Shown one piece after another: positions 25,943 through 35,017 of a stretch of DNA of 39,269 nt. Source of the DNA: Legionella sp. (lineage in GTDB: Bacteria; Pseudomonadota; Gammaproteobacteria; Legionellales; Legionellaceae); NCBI GenBank assembly GCA_013697625.1, contig JACCWN010000089.1:1-39269 (forward strand), written 5' to 3'. Each line of letters starts with the position of its first letter. Positions within the stretch are counted from its first letter, which is position 1. The notes below the pieces were generated by a model. That model saw nothing but the letters and a program-made list of their open reading frames with translations. It was not told the DNA's origin and searched no databases. The translations under genes were made by a program, and so were the position numbers.

Positions 25943-26019
25943 TGGTGGCTATAGGTGGACTCGAACCACCGACCTCAGCATTATGAGTGCCGCGCTCTAA
26001 CCGGCTGAGCTACATAGCC
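25943..26019 (-). tRNA. tRNA-Met (CAU), elongator type
   Basis: The minus strand folds as a full cloverleaf. The acceptor arm GGCTATG pairs with TATAGCC, with discriminator A and an encoded CCA. The D arm is GCTC/GAGC. The anticodon arm CGGCA/TGCTG closes the loop CTCATAA, with CAT at the anticodon. The T arm is GGTGG-TTCGAGT-CCACC. The acceptor stem starts with G1-C72, unlike initiator tRNA. Similarity to elongator tRNA-Met favours Met over the lysidine-modified Ile2 tRNA. Confidence 0.93.
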
Positions 26020-26030
26020 ACGAAGGCGTG

Positions 26031-26059
26031 ATTTTGTCTTTTTCTGAATATAATGTCAA
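26031..26059 (-). promoter_or_regulatory. promoter of tRNA-Met
   Basis: On the minus strand TTGACA (26059-26054), a 17-base spacer and CAAAAT (26036-26031) end about 11 bases before the tRNA 5' end. Spacing and position fit a sigma-70 tRNA promoter. Confidence 0.55.
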
Positions 26060-26179
26060 GTTGATTGCAGTTTTTTTTAAAGATTCTATAGAGTCTGTTG
26101 AGCTAGAATCATACAGGCCTATTCTAGCCATTAATAATGTACCTAAATATTCATAAAACAGTACCTTTTAGAGTAAGTT

Positions 26180-26410
26180 TTAACAGGTGAAACCATTTGG
26201 GCCTGGCTGAAACGCAGCTGGAGGATTATTAAGTTCTACATTTGTATAATGATTTTGATGTAAAATATTAGTTACTTGAGTTGCTATACTACCTGGAATT
26301 AAAGGATCTTTAGCAACCCTGTCCAAATTGCTTGTAAAAAGACTGTGCTTATATGTCCCTATAGCAGTTCTAATTCCTAAGTCATTGGTTAAAATGTACC
26401 CACGACTCAT
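26180..26410 (-). CDS. small hypothetical protein (76 aa)
   Basis: ATG at 26410 (MSRGYILTNDLGIRTAIGTY) has a good GAAGGA ribosome binding site eight bases upstream. The product is soluble, with no signal peptide, and ends in NNPPAAFQPGPNGFTC. It lies between the NlpC/P60 lipoprotein gene and tRNA-Met on the same strand. I do not recognise it. The single Cys as last residue and the Pro/Gly-rich tail are the only visible features. It might be a fragment of a longer gene, but the ribosome binding site argues for real translation. Confidence 0.5.
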   Translation of the reverse strand: MSRGYILTNDLGIRTAIGTYKHSLFTSNLDRVAKDPLIPGSIATQVTNILHQNHYTNVELNNPPAAFQPGPNGFTC

Positions 26411-26493
26411 TCACAAGATCCTTCACGCGAGGTCCATACATGACGTTGCTGGGGGGCGGTTACTGTTTTTTATTCTAGTTAACAATTTGTTTA

Positions 26494-27858
26494 TTATGAA
26501 TTTGGGTTTACACTCCTCTGTTTTTGGCTTGGAATTAATATTGACATAGAATCAACCTTATCTAAAAAAGTCTCCCTCACATTAAAAAATCCCTTACCAA
26601 AATCTATAGGTGTGATAACAGTTTTACCAATGACAGCTCTACCTGGTTTATCAAACAAATTTACCGTATGTACACCCCATACATCTTGTAAAATATAGGC
26701 ATCTTGATTAAAGATGCCTATATACAATGTGATGTGGCCAGGTGCATGGATCAAGGTAAAAAAGGGTATGCCCTGCTTTCGTATGGTCTGCAATTTTTGC
26801 TCAGAGGTCATTTTCGCCAATGAAATGATCTTTCCTCTTTTTGCTTGCATTAAAGAATTTCTGGGTAACCAAATACCAAAAGCTGCAAAGAGGTCGCTGG
26901 TTGTCGCTGAGCAATCCCGCTGTTGATGCAACCCGCCCCATCCATAGGGCGTGCCAATCATGGTTTGAGCGATTGCCGCAACGTTTTTGGATGAAATATT
27001 CACAGGGAAAGGATGGGTATATTTTTTATCAAGTAATAAAGTTTGTATTTGAGCATTTCCATTCATATCATCTGCCATTGGAAGCAACACATCGTAATGG
27101 TCTTTTTGGTCAGCACTCATAGGATATAATATGCCAATTCGGCTTGATGCAACCACCTGCTTTTCTTTAGAAAGTAAGGGTATGTGATCGCGTAATGTAA
27201 TCACAAAAGGATGCATCTTCCATTGTAAGATAAATTCCTGAGAAACAAACCCTACCTGCTTGCTTCTCACCCAGCCAGAATAACTGGCAGTATGAATTAA
27301 ATTCCACACCCTATCTTTGGTGGCATGCAATACTTGAACTGGTGTACCTTTTTCTATATATGAAACTTCTAAATTATCGAAGGGATAACCTTGTCCTGCA
27401 ATTTTAGAATTTCCAAAAGATGGTAATAAGGTTGGAAGGTTTCTAACTAAGGAGCCCTTCACAATAATTCCAAATTTATTCACATTGGGGTAAGTAACTA
27501 AATCAGTATTGTCCTGTAATGTTTCAATGAATTGTTTTTGAATGGGCTGATTTTTCTGGCTATAACCAGGATTTTCTAGAAAGTTCTTAAAATTATCTTG
27601 TACATCTTTCAGAGTCTTGACAGAGTTCTCCAAAGTCCTTGCACTATCCCAGGGAGAAAAATAATTTTTTAAAAAATCAGCAACTAATTCGGTCTGCTCT
27701 TGCTGAGTGATACCCAATGATTCTGGTTGTATATAGCTCATAGGATTTTGGTTGATTTGATGTAATTTCTTTTCTACAGCTTGATTGTCTGCGCAGGAAA
27801 CCAAAAAAAATAAAACTGAAATCATACTTATTCTGTATACATTTTTTTTAAATTTCAT
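26494..27858 (-). CDS. NlpC/P60 lipoprotein with SH3 domains (peptidoglycan endopeptidase)
   Basis: I start at the ATG at 27858 (MKFKKNVYRIS), giving 454 residues; a TTG five codons earlier is weaker. A lipoprotein signal ends in the lipobox LVSC (Cys22). Then come an N-terminal helical stabilising domain (about 35-115), two SH3-like domains (about 125-210 and 215-285), and the NlpC/P60 domain (about 290-410). The active site shows GWGGLHQQRDCSATTSD with nucleophile Cys316, HAPGHITLYIG with His375, and a third polar residue near His397. Enzymes of this SH3-SH3-NlpC/P60 layout cut D-Glu/DAP bonds in peptidoglycan or muropeptides. It is divergent from the NRPS gene, with about 250 bases between them. 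Confidence 0.85.
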   Translation of the reverse strand: MKFKKNVYRISMISVLFFLVSCADNQAVEKKLHQINQNPMSYIQPESLGITQQEQTELVADFLKNYFSPWDSARTLENSVKTLKDVQDNFKNFLENPGYSQKNQPIQKQFIETLQDNTDLVTYPNVNKFGIIVKGSLVRNLPTLLPSFGNSKIAGQGYPFDNLEVSYIEKGTPVQVLHATKDRVWNLIHTASYSGWVRSKQVGFVSQEFILQWKMHPFVITLRDHIPLLSKEKQVVASSRIGILYPMSADQKDHYDVLLPMADDMNGNAQIQTLLLDKKYTHPFPVNISSKNVAAIAQTMIGTPYGWGGLHQQRDCSATTSDLFAAFGIWLPRNSLMQAKRGKIISLAKMTSEQKLQTIRKQGIPFFTLIHAPGHITLYIGIFNQDAYILQDVWGVHTVNLFDKPGRAVIGKTVITPIDFGKGFFNVRETFLDKVDSMSILIPSQKQRSVNPNS

Positions 27859-28105
27859 CCATATTTTTCCCAAGTTATTTATATTAACTATAGCGTCAAA
27901 AACAAAATTTATTTAAGTAAAAATGGTACTTGGCAAAAGATGCTTCAAACATCATCCAGCTCCTAACCTTTCATGTTTGAAATCAGTAAAAAATATCAAC
28001 AAATAAATACTTAGAAAGTAAACTGTTTTTTTGATTTTTCAAATCTACCATCTAAACTTTGAATATATGAAACCCTCATGGCTAAATTTAACCTTTGGAA
28101 TATAG

Positions 28106-31100
28106 ATGGAAAATAAAATAACCTTGGTTAATACCATGGAACCTGCAAAGTCTACCAATTTGGTAGAACTCTTTGAATTACAAGTGACATTACGAGGGCA
28201 TGAAACTGCTGTTTTTTCTGGTGAACATTATTTAAGCTATGAGGCTTTAAACCAGAAAGTAAATCAATGTGCTTATGATTTATTGGCAAGCGGTATTACA
28301 GAACTTATGCCTGTAGCAGTTGCTATGGAACGCTCTATTGATTTTTTAATAGTTATCCTTGCCATTCTTAAAATAGGGTGTGCTTATGTGCCACTAGATG
28401 TTTCACAGCCTGAGGAAAGGTTGTTGGGAATTTTACATGATAATAAAATTTCTTATCTCATAACATTGAATTCACAAGCTCATTTATTTGTAAAATACAC
28501 GGGCAAGGTTATCATTTACGATTTTAACAAGGCTTTATTAAATATAACCAATCCTGATATTGGTCTGGAATATAATCAGCTGGCTTACATAATTTTCACC
28601 TCTGGTTCAACTGGAAAGCCCAAAGGTGTACTGATCGAACACCAAAGTGTTGTGAATTTTACCAAATGGTTTTCAGATTATTTTGGTATGAAACCACAGC
28701 AAATAATTGATTTTTCATCCAACTGCTCTTTTGATTTCGCAGTAGCCACATCCCTTGTTCCTTTATTATTGGGTATGAGAATATGTATATGTGAGCAAGA
28801 GATAAGAAAAGATCCCCTACTTTATCTAAAATACCTTGAAAATAATCAAATCAATGTAATTAAATTAACACCCAGCTATTTTAATGTGTTAATAAATCAA
28901 GCCAAAGTAAAACAGATTCCACTTCTGTCCTTACAAACACTTGTATTCGGGGGGGAAAATTTATCGCCAATTGATTGTGCAAATTGGCTTGCATTGTACC
29001 CAAACCACATTATTTTCAATGAGTACGGCCCAACGGAAGCCACTGTAGCCGTCAGTGCCAAACGTATCGATATTAATGTTATGAAATCTTTTAAAAATCG
29101 CATACCCATTGGTTCTTTAATGCCAAACTGTACAGCCTATATTCTAGATGAACAGAACAATCAAGTGATGCCGGGGCAAATTGGCGAATTGTACCTGGGC
29201 GGATCATGTCTGGCCCGCGGTTATCTTCATAATGAAACATTAACCAAGAACTACTTTATCAAAAATACCTTTAGTGCAGATCCTAAATCACGTCTTTACA
29301 AAACAGGGGACTTATGCAATTTTCTTCCAAACGGCGAATTGGAGTGTCGAGGAAGGGTCGATGATCAAGTGAAAATTCGAGGTTTTAGGGTAGATCCAAA
29401 AGAAATTGAAATGTGCTTAAATACACATCCTGCGATCAAAGCCGCAGTCATTACTGCAAAAGAAACAGAATCTGGTCATAATGACAAAACATTGGTGGCG
29501 TATACTATTTTAAAAAACCCAGAACAAACCTTAACGACCAAGTCTTTGTCTAATTACTTAAAAAAATCATTACCAGAGGTTATGATCCCCTCTACATTCA
29601 TCTATCTGAAATCCTTCCCACTGAATGCCAATGACAAAGTGGATTACAAAGCATTAAAGATGTTAAGTCTTAAGACTCCGGATAATTCATCCCCTCCCAA
29701 AAACGCTACAGAGCAATTGATTGCGCAAATATGGTCTAAAGAATTAGATGTGCAGGATATAAACATTCATCATAATTTTTTTGAATTAGGTGGTCATTCT
29801 TTATCAGCAGCAAGGATCGTGACTGCCATTAATGGTGCTTCTGGAAAAGAATTAAGCTTAAAGAATTTTTACCAGAATCCTACCATATTTAAATTAGCAC
29901 AGTTAGTAGACAGTTTAGAGATCCTTTCCCCTGAATTACAAGGGGATGAAGACATGTATCAGGATTCAACCGCCCTCCCCTTAAGTGATTTCCAATCCAT
30001 TTTATGGTTTTCCAATATCTTTGAACGCAAAGCAAGACATTTGACCATTTATAAACACAAACGTTTCGTGAAGCATTTAGAAGACCATAGGTTAAAAGAG
30101 GCTTTTAATCAACTATTACAAAAACATGAAGTCTTGAGGTATAAAGTTTCCTCTTTTAGCCCCACACAACAAACCCGAAAAAAAATTTCTTTCCATTTGC
30201 GAATTGAAAAACTGGAATCAGAAGAATCCAAACAAGTGGAATTGGTGTTAGAACAATCTTTACAGGCCTTAAGAAATTTAAAAGCTTGGCCACAACAAGA
30301 CGCAGCTCTTATTGCCCGAGTATTTTATCTATCTAATGACCAGACAGAGATTCATCTTTGCATGCCCCATATATTGGCTGATGAAGTATCCTTAGAGATT
30401 CTTTTTAAAGATTTAATACGTTTTTATAACCGACAGGAACTTCCTTGCCAGGATAAAACCTTTAAAGAGTATTTATTTTTAGAACATAAAAATTTGGTCA
30501 AGCATTTAAATCAGGATTTAACTTTTTGGCATCAATACCTTAAGGACAGCAACACCATCACGCTTCCAACCCCTTGCATTGCTTTTGATATGAAAAAAAA
30601 CAAAGTGGCTTATTCTCACTACACAGAAATCCCAAAAGAATTGTTATCCAATTTACAAATATTTTGCTCAAAGCACCAACTCAGTTTGGATGATGGCTTA
30701 TGTGCAATATTTTTATTAGCACTGAATAATTGTAGTGACAGTCCCAATGCAAATAAAAGGGTTTGTTTCAGCAAAGTGAAATCTACCCGCAATGAAAAAA
30801 AATATGATCAAACCGTGGGTTGTTTTTTGAACTTAGATTTAGCAAAAGTCAGCCTTAGCACCCAGCAAGATGTGATCTCACTTTCACGACAAATCCGTCA
30901 GTCTTTTATTGAAACCAGTCCTTATCAACGATGCGCATCATTGGGAAAGCTTGCCAGTATAGCAACATTTCGTAAACCCAATTGGTTAAAAGAAACATTA
31001 GTCTCTGCAGTTACGACTTTGTATAATTTTTTGCCCATACCTTATAAAATGAATAAGAAAATTATAAGCATGAGTACACGATTAAATAACCGATCAAAGA

Positions 31101-31360
31101 ATGATTTTCTGCTTAATTTCAATATTACAAATAGCTTTTTAAAACCGCAAAAGCAACACCCTAACTTGCCACATGAAGAAATAAGAACCATTCCTTTAAT
31201 TAAATATGATCTCTTAGAAATAAATAATCTAATAGATGTGTGTTTTTTAAGAACCACAGATCATAAACCTTATATGGTGGTATCAGCGAACCTAGACCCT
31301 GCTTTTCAAATAACTTTGAAGCATGAAGTTCTGGCCTTAATGGCTACCACAAAATCATAA
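28106..31360 (+). CDS. single-module non-ribosomal peptide synthetase (A-T-C), Asn-like specificity
   Basis: Domain order in 1084 residues: adenylation (about 20-515) with YIIFTSGSTGKPKG (A3, ~160), NEYGPTEATV (A5, ~303), YKTGDL (A7, ~398), GRVDDQVKIRGFRVD (A8, ~416) and NDKVDYKAL (A10 Lys, ~510); thiolation (about 535-605) with FFELGGHSLSAAR, Ser ~565 being the phosphopantetheine site; condensation (about 620-1075) with PHILADEVS (~751) for the HHxxxDGxS motif. The catalytic His and the Asp are kept, but the first His is Pro and the Gly is Glu. Reading the pocket residues by hand against GrsA gives D-F-A-K-V-G-E-V-A-K, close to the asparagine code (DLTKLGEVGK). There is no thioesterase or reductase. 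A single module ending in a condensation domain suggests transfer of the loaded residue to another amine. No phosphopantetheinyl transferase gene lies nearby. Confidence 0.9.
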   Translation: MENKITLVNTMEPAKSTNLVELFELQVTLRGHETAVFSGEHYLSYEALNQKVNQCAYDLLASGITELMPVAVAMERSIDFLIVILAILKIGCAYVPLDVSQPEERLLGILHDNKISYLITLNSQAHLFVKYTGKVIIYDFNKALLNITNPDIGLEYNQLAYIIFTSGSTGKPKGVLIEHQSVVNFTKWFSDYFGMKPQQIIDFSSNCSFDFAVATSLVPLLLGMRICICEQEIRKDPLLYLKYLENNQINVIKLTPSYFNVLINQAKVKQIPLLSLQTLVFGGENLSPIDCANWLALYPNHIIFNEYGPTEATVAVSAKRIDINVMKSFKNRIPIGSLMPNCTAYILDEQNNQVMPGQIGELYLGGSCLARGYLHNETLTKNYFIKNTFSADPKSRLYKTGDLCNFLPNGELECRGRVDDQVKIRGFRVDPKEIEMCLNTHPAIKAAVITAKETESGHNDKTLVAYTILKNPEQTLTTKSLSNYLKKSLPEVMIPSTFIYLKSFPLNANDKVDYKALKMLSLKTPDNSSPPKNATEQLIAQIWSKELDVQDINIHHNFFELGGHSLSAARIVTAINGASGKELSLKNFYQNPTIFKLAQLVDSLEILSPELQGDEDMYQDSTALPLSDFQSILWFSNIFERKARHLTIYKHKRFVKHLEDHRLKEAFNQLLQKHEVLRYKVSSFSPTQQTRKKISFHLRIEKLESEESKQVELVLEQSLQALRNLKAWPQQDAALIARVFYLSNDQTEIHLCMPHILADEVSLEILFKDLIRFYNRQELPCQDKTFKEYLFLEHKNLVKHLNQDLTFWHQYLKDSNTITLPTPCIAFDMKKNKVAYSHYTEIPKELLSNLQIFCSKHQLSLDDGLCAIFLLALNNCSDSPNANKRVCFSKVKSTRNEKKYDQTVGCFLNLDLAKVSLSTQQDVISLSRQIRQSFIETSPYQRCASLGKLASIATFRKPNWLKETLVSAVTTLYNFLPIPYKMNKKIISMSTRLNNRSKNDFLLNFNITNSFLKPQKQHPNLPHEEIRTIPLIKYDLLEINNLIDVCFLRTTDHKPYMVVSANLDPAFQITLKHEVLALMATTKS

Positions 31361-31497
31361 AATCCGTATCAAATTTTGAAATGTATTGAATTTCACATTG
31401 CTAATGGTTTGTTTACATTCTACAAATTTTCAAAGCTTAATACTATCTTAAGCTTCAGCAGGTATGATGTTATACAAATTCCTTTTCTAGACTTACC

Positions 31498-33816
31498 ATG
31501 CCAAATGAGTATTTATTCCAAGAGACCATCAGCTCTTATATCGAGGCTTTATCATCACAACAGGCAGAATTAAAGTCGCAATTACAACTTCTTGAAGAAG
31601 AATCTCTTACACTCCAACGACAATACAATGATTACAGCAATCAAAGCAAAAGTTTGAGTCAAGAGATCCAACAGCTCAAATTCAATTATGATCAATATGA
31701 AATTAAAATAATTGAACAACAAAAATCTCTGCGAACCAAGACTGAAAAAATCTTCCTTAAGGACACAAACTTAGATGATACCCTTGCATTAAGTAAACAA
31801 GTATCTGCTTACAAAGCTGATATAGAATCATTAGATAACTTCCGAGGCACACTTTTAGGTATACTTCTAGATAAGAAGAAGAAACCTATGGCATTTGATT
31901 TATTATTAGCACCTTTTAATAACCCTTTTTTCTCAGCCTTACTTGATTTATCAATCCAATATCCAGGTAAAAAGATTCGAAGCTTTTCTGAGTGTTTTAA
32001 AAGTAAGAAAAAATTGGAACCTGTTGAATATGACCTGGCTTTAAATAAACTCATTGAGGCTCTTAAAAGTAAACTAATAGAGCTTGAAGGTAAGATCAAT
32101 AGTATAGTCAGTGTACAATTATTTAATGCTGGTATTAATGAGCTTAAAAAAAGTCTGGCAACTATAAATACCACCCTTCAAGAAAAGCAGGATTATCTGA
32201 CCAATATACACAGTCAGATGGAACAAAACCAATTAAAACAAGAATCAATCATTTGTAATACTAAAACGATGATGGCAAAAATGAAGACTTTACCGGGCTT
32301 CCTGGACTCTCTAAAGCCCATCAATGATTTATTAGCAGCAGATATTCAAACATTAGGTGAGCGCTCGTCTAACCAGGTAGGAACCATTGCATGGGCGAAT
32401 TGGGATAGCTTTATCAAAGCGAATGCTGAACGCTTTCAATCATACAAACCCCATTTCTCAGAAGAGCTTGAAGCTGAGTTTCATGGGTTTGTAACTGTAT
32501 TTCAGCAGATAAATGAAGGAATTGATGAGTATCTTTCATCCGCTCTTGAAACAAGCTTCATCCAATATAATAATTTACTGAGGCAAGTTAGGAGCATCGC
32601 TTCATATCCTATAGAAACAGCTGCAAGTTATGATGAGTTTCGTAACCATTATGATAATATTGAAGAACAATACTTAAAATTGGGTGAGAATATAAGAACC
32701 TATGCAAAGTTCTTTACTAAGGAAAGGTATCAAGAGAAAATTGATACCTTTCAAAAGCTACTTTTGCAAGCAAAACAAGAACAAACACAATTGGCGGAAC
32801 TGGTCTCTTCAAATCTAGGTGCAAAAATAGCACATTATATGCAGGCACTTGTTGACCATACGGGTAATGTGAGGGAGGCTCAATTAAATTTACCCCTTCT
32901 TTATGCAACACCCTATAGTCTTTGGCATTTTCTGTGTATGGCTAATCCTGAATTGCAGTGGTCTACTGTTCAAGATGACATGCATTTCTTTCAGAATGCA
33001 TTAATGAACCAAGGGTTAACCAATGACAGACTTGGGTTTCTAGTGACTTTACAACAAAAATATAGCAATTTTTTCAATGCTCTGACAACACTGCCAACAC
33101 AAGACATACAAAATTATATTCGAATAGGAGACTCAACATCGCTTTTAGATGTCATTGAATCGAAATTGAATGAATCCTTACATCCAGACTTAAGTCTACA
33201 AGGTTACCACTTAATCATAGCCTTGTATGAATATGAACAAAATTCTAAGCCTTTTAGCTTTGATGAGAATTTTGAATCAGACACTTATTCCTCCTATTCC
33301 CTATCACTACAATCAAGAAATAGTATGCTTGAACGTCTAATAACTAGAGATGTTGGCTGTTATCAATCCATGGTAGATTTATATGCACAAATTCAAAATA
33401 TGGAAAAATACATACTTATACTAGAACAGGATGGTCGCATGACTGATGCAATGACATTCAAGTCTGTGAGTGGTAACCTTAAATGTGATTTGGATAATTT
33501 CTTGATTGAAATGTATATTAAGGGTCCGAGCCAACAAGCCACTCATAACTTTAAAAGACTTCTCCATGCAAGGGTCTATACAGAAAATGAAGGTCTTGGA
33601 AATCATTTTAAACCTGGTAAGCGAATCCTTTTAAATATTCTTATCGGCCTTTTCTCAGGCGGTTTAGCTCTTTTGTTCAAAGCATGTCATTCTTATAGTA
33701 ACAATGGTGCTCCCACTTTGTTTTTTGATAAAACCCATAGGCAAGAACTCCTGACAAAATTCTCAGAAACTGCAAAGGCCACCAGCCCAGCATTAAACCT
33801 AGGGCAATTGACTTAG
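31498..33816 (+). CDS. coiled-coil protein with C-terminal hydrophobic segment (772 aa), candidate effector
   Basis: Residues 15-75 and 175-265 are predicted coiled coils (ELKSQLQLLEEESLTLQRQY and KSKLIELEGKINS are heptad-like). The middle is helical. Near residue 715-730 is a hydrophobic segment (RILLNILIGLFSGGLALLFK), followed by PTLFFDKTHRQELLTKFSET. The pattern of a C-terminal 'FKPGKR + hydrophobic GLxxGGLAL + FFxKTxR' tail is one I associate with Legionella and Coxiella secreted proteins. There is no signal peptide. It lies 137 bases after the NRPS gene on the same strand; co-transcription is possible but not shown. The start at 31498 lacks a strong ribosome binding site. Confidence 0.65.
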   Translation: MPNEYLFQETISSYIEALSSQQAELKSQLQLLEEESLTLQRQYNDYSNQSKSLSQEIQQLKFNYDQYEIKIIEQQKSLRTKTEKIFLKDTNLDDTLALSKQVSAYKADIESLDNFRGTLLGILLDKKKKPMAFDLLLAPFNNPFFSALLDLSIQYPGKKIRSFSECFKSKKKLEPVEYDLALNKLIEALKSKLIELEGKINSIVSVQLFNAGINELKKSLATINTTLQEKQDYLTNIHSQMEQNQLKQESIICNTKTMMAKMKTLPGFLDSLKPINDLLAADIQTLGERSSNQVGTIAWANWDSFIKANAERFQSYKPHFSEELEAEFHGFVTVFQQINEGIDEYLSSALETSFIQYNNLLRQVRSIASYPIETAASYDEFRNHYDNIEEQYLKLGENIRTYAKFFTKERYQEKIDTFQKLLLQAKQEQTQLAELVSSNLGAKIAHYMQALVDHTGNVREAQLNLPLLYATPYSLWHFLCMANPELQWSTVQDDMHFFQNALMNQGLTNDRLGFLVTLQQKYSNFFNALTTLPTQDIQNYIRIGDSTSLLDVIESKLNESLHPDLSLQGYHLIIALYEYEQNSKPFSFDENFESDTYSSYSLSLQSRNSMLERLITRDVGCYQSMVDLYAQIQNMEKYILILEQDGRMTDAMTFKSVSGNLKCDLDNFLIEMYIKGPSQQATHNFKRLLHARVYTENEGLGNHFKPGKRILLNILIGLFSGGLALLFKACHSYSNNGAPTLFFDKTHRQELLTKFSETAKATSPALNLGQLT

Positions 33817-34319
33817 TTTCTTCAATTCAACAGGCATTACACTTAAAGAGAAGACGCCTTGGAGTAAAACCATACAATCATAAATAGCCTATGCCTATGT
33901 AGCAGATGAGGGTTCCCATACAGGCTATTCACAGACTTATCCACAGAAATTGTGAGTAATTTAGATGAAAAAACCAAATGCTTTTTGGAGACAGCCCTCT
34001 TATTAAAAGGGTTCTACCCATGCCTATCTCTTTGTAGTTCAATTGTTTAACTTATTAAACAAACATCTATCCACATTGCAATAATAAGAGGCGTAGACTA
34101 AGAAGTTTAAATAATCAAGGTCACTTAACATCATTAATGATTTGCACTTCTATCAGTAACATATCTCTTCTTTCTATAATTTTTATTATCAAAGTTAAGC
34201 ACAGGACCATTTGAAGTTAAACACAAGGATTAGGAACAGTAGAATGAGGATCTTCAATGCTATTTGTTATATAATTTTCAAACAATTTTAGAGTCGGTTT
34301 ACAACCTAACCATTATCCT
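33817..34319. other. intergenic region with two DnaA-box-like sites
   Basis: No gene is seen in about 500 bases. TTATCCACA at 33937-33945 is a perfect DnaA box; CTATCCACA at 34067-34075 differs at one base. AT-rich sequence surrounds them. No dnaA, dnaN, gidA or rpmH gene is nearby, so this is unlikely to be the chromosomal origin. It could be a DnaA-regulated promoter region for maf, or chance. Confidence 0.4.
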
Positions 34320-34907
34320 ATGAAAATATATTTAGCATCAAAAAGTCCTAGACGTCGCGAACTGCTGAGCATGATGCAGGTGGAATATGAATTGTTATTA
34401 TTTGATACCCCAGAGATTGTGGCGCCCAATGAGCCTCCTGAACAATATTCAAGAAGAGTTACACAAGAAAAATTAACAGCGGGTTGGGAACAGCTACAGC
34501 GTGAAAAATTACCATTTTATCCTGTGGTGTGTGCGGATACAGAAGTGGTGTTGGATAATTGCATTTTAGGTAAGCCCCAAAATCCTCAAGAGGCCTTTCA
34601 AATGATAAAAAATCTAGCTGGCCGCTCTCATGACGTGATAACGAGCATTGGTTTAAAATACTTTGATTATCAAAAAATAGTTACAAATTCCACCCGTGTA
34701 ACCTTCTCTGATATCCCGGACGAAGCAATCCATCATTATCTTGCCACAGATAATTATTTGGACAAATCGGGAAGCTATGGTATTCAAAGCTATATTGGTC
34801 AGTTTATCAGCCGCATAAATGGGTGCTTTTATTCAGTGATGGGACTACCTTTGAATAGCTTAAGAGAATTATTAACAGAAGTTCAACAACAGGTTCATAT
34901 CAAATAG
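34320..34907 (+). CDS. maf: Maf-family nucleoside triphosphate pyrophosphatase
   Basis: The 195-residue protein begins IYLASKSPRRRELL, the Maf signature, and contains VVCADTEVVLDNCILGKP (the catalytic Asp region) and GRSHDVITSIGL. These enzymes hydrolyse non-canonical or excess NTPs to NMP and pyrophosphate. The SPRRxELL form is that of YhdE-type dTTP/UTP pyrophosphatases more than of the YceF m7GTP type, so that is the likelier substrate. The start codon lacks a clear Shine-Dalgarno (TATCCTATG). A hairpin lies just past the stop. Confidence 0.88.
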   Translation: MKIYLASKSPRRRELLSMMQVEYELLLFDTPEIVAPNEPPEQYSRRVTQEKLTAGWEQLQREKLPFYPVVCADTEVVLDNCILGKPQNPQEAFQMIKNLAGRSHDVITSIGLKYFDYQKIVTNSTRVTFSDIPDEAIHHYLATDNYLDKSGSYGIQSYIGQFISRINGCFYSVMGLPLNSLRELLTEVQQQVHIK

Positions 34908-34908
34908 A

Positions 34909-34935
34909 AGGACAGATTATATCACTTTCTGTCCT
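34909..34935 (+). terminator. possible terminator after maf
   Basis: AGGACAG pairs with CTGTCCT around a 13-base loop, starting two bases after the maf stop codon. Only a short AT-rich stretch follows. It may also act as the 3' end for the convergent small-protein gene. Confidence 0.4.
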
Positions 34936-35017
34936 ATATCTTTGCGGTGTATGGTCCCAGAACTGGTATTTCCCGAATCAGTACCAGTGGCTGGACTTAG
35001 AATTGGTTGAATACGTA

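Noticed and set aside
25943-26019. tRNA-Ile2 (CAU) instead of tRNA-Met
   Set aside because: The sequence follows elongator tRNA-Met more closely, but CAU alone cannot exclude the lysidine-modified tRNA; a covariance-model score would decide.
31809-32174. 121-codon minus-strand open frame inside the coiled-coil protein gene
   Set aside because: Low-complexity antisense of the Lys/Glu-rich coiled coil; no ribosome binding site or family resemblance.
33817-34319. Chromosomal replication origin
   Set aside because: Only two DnaA-box-like sites and no origin-linked genes (dnaA, dnaN, gidA, rpmH, parAB) nearby.
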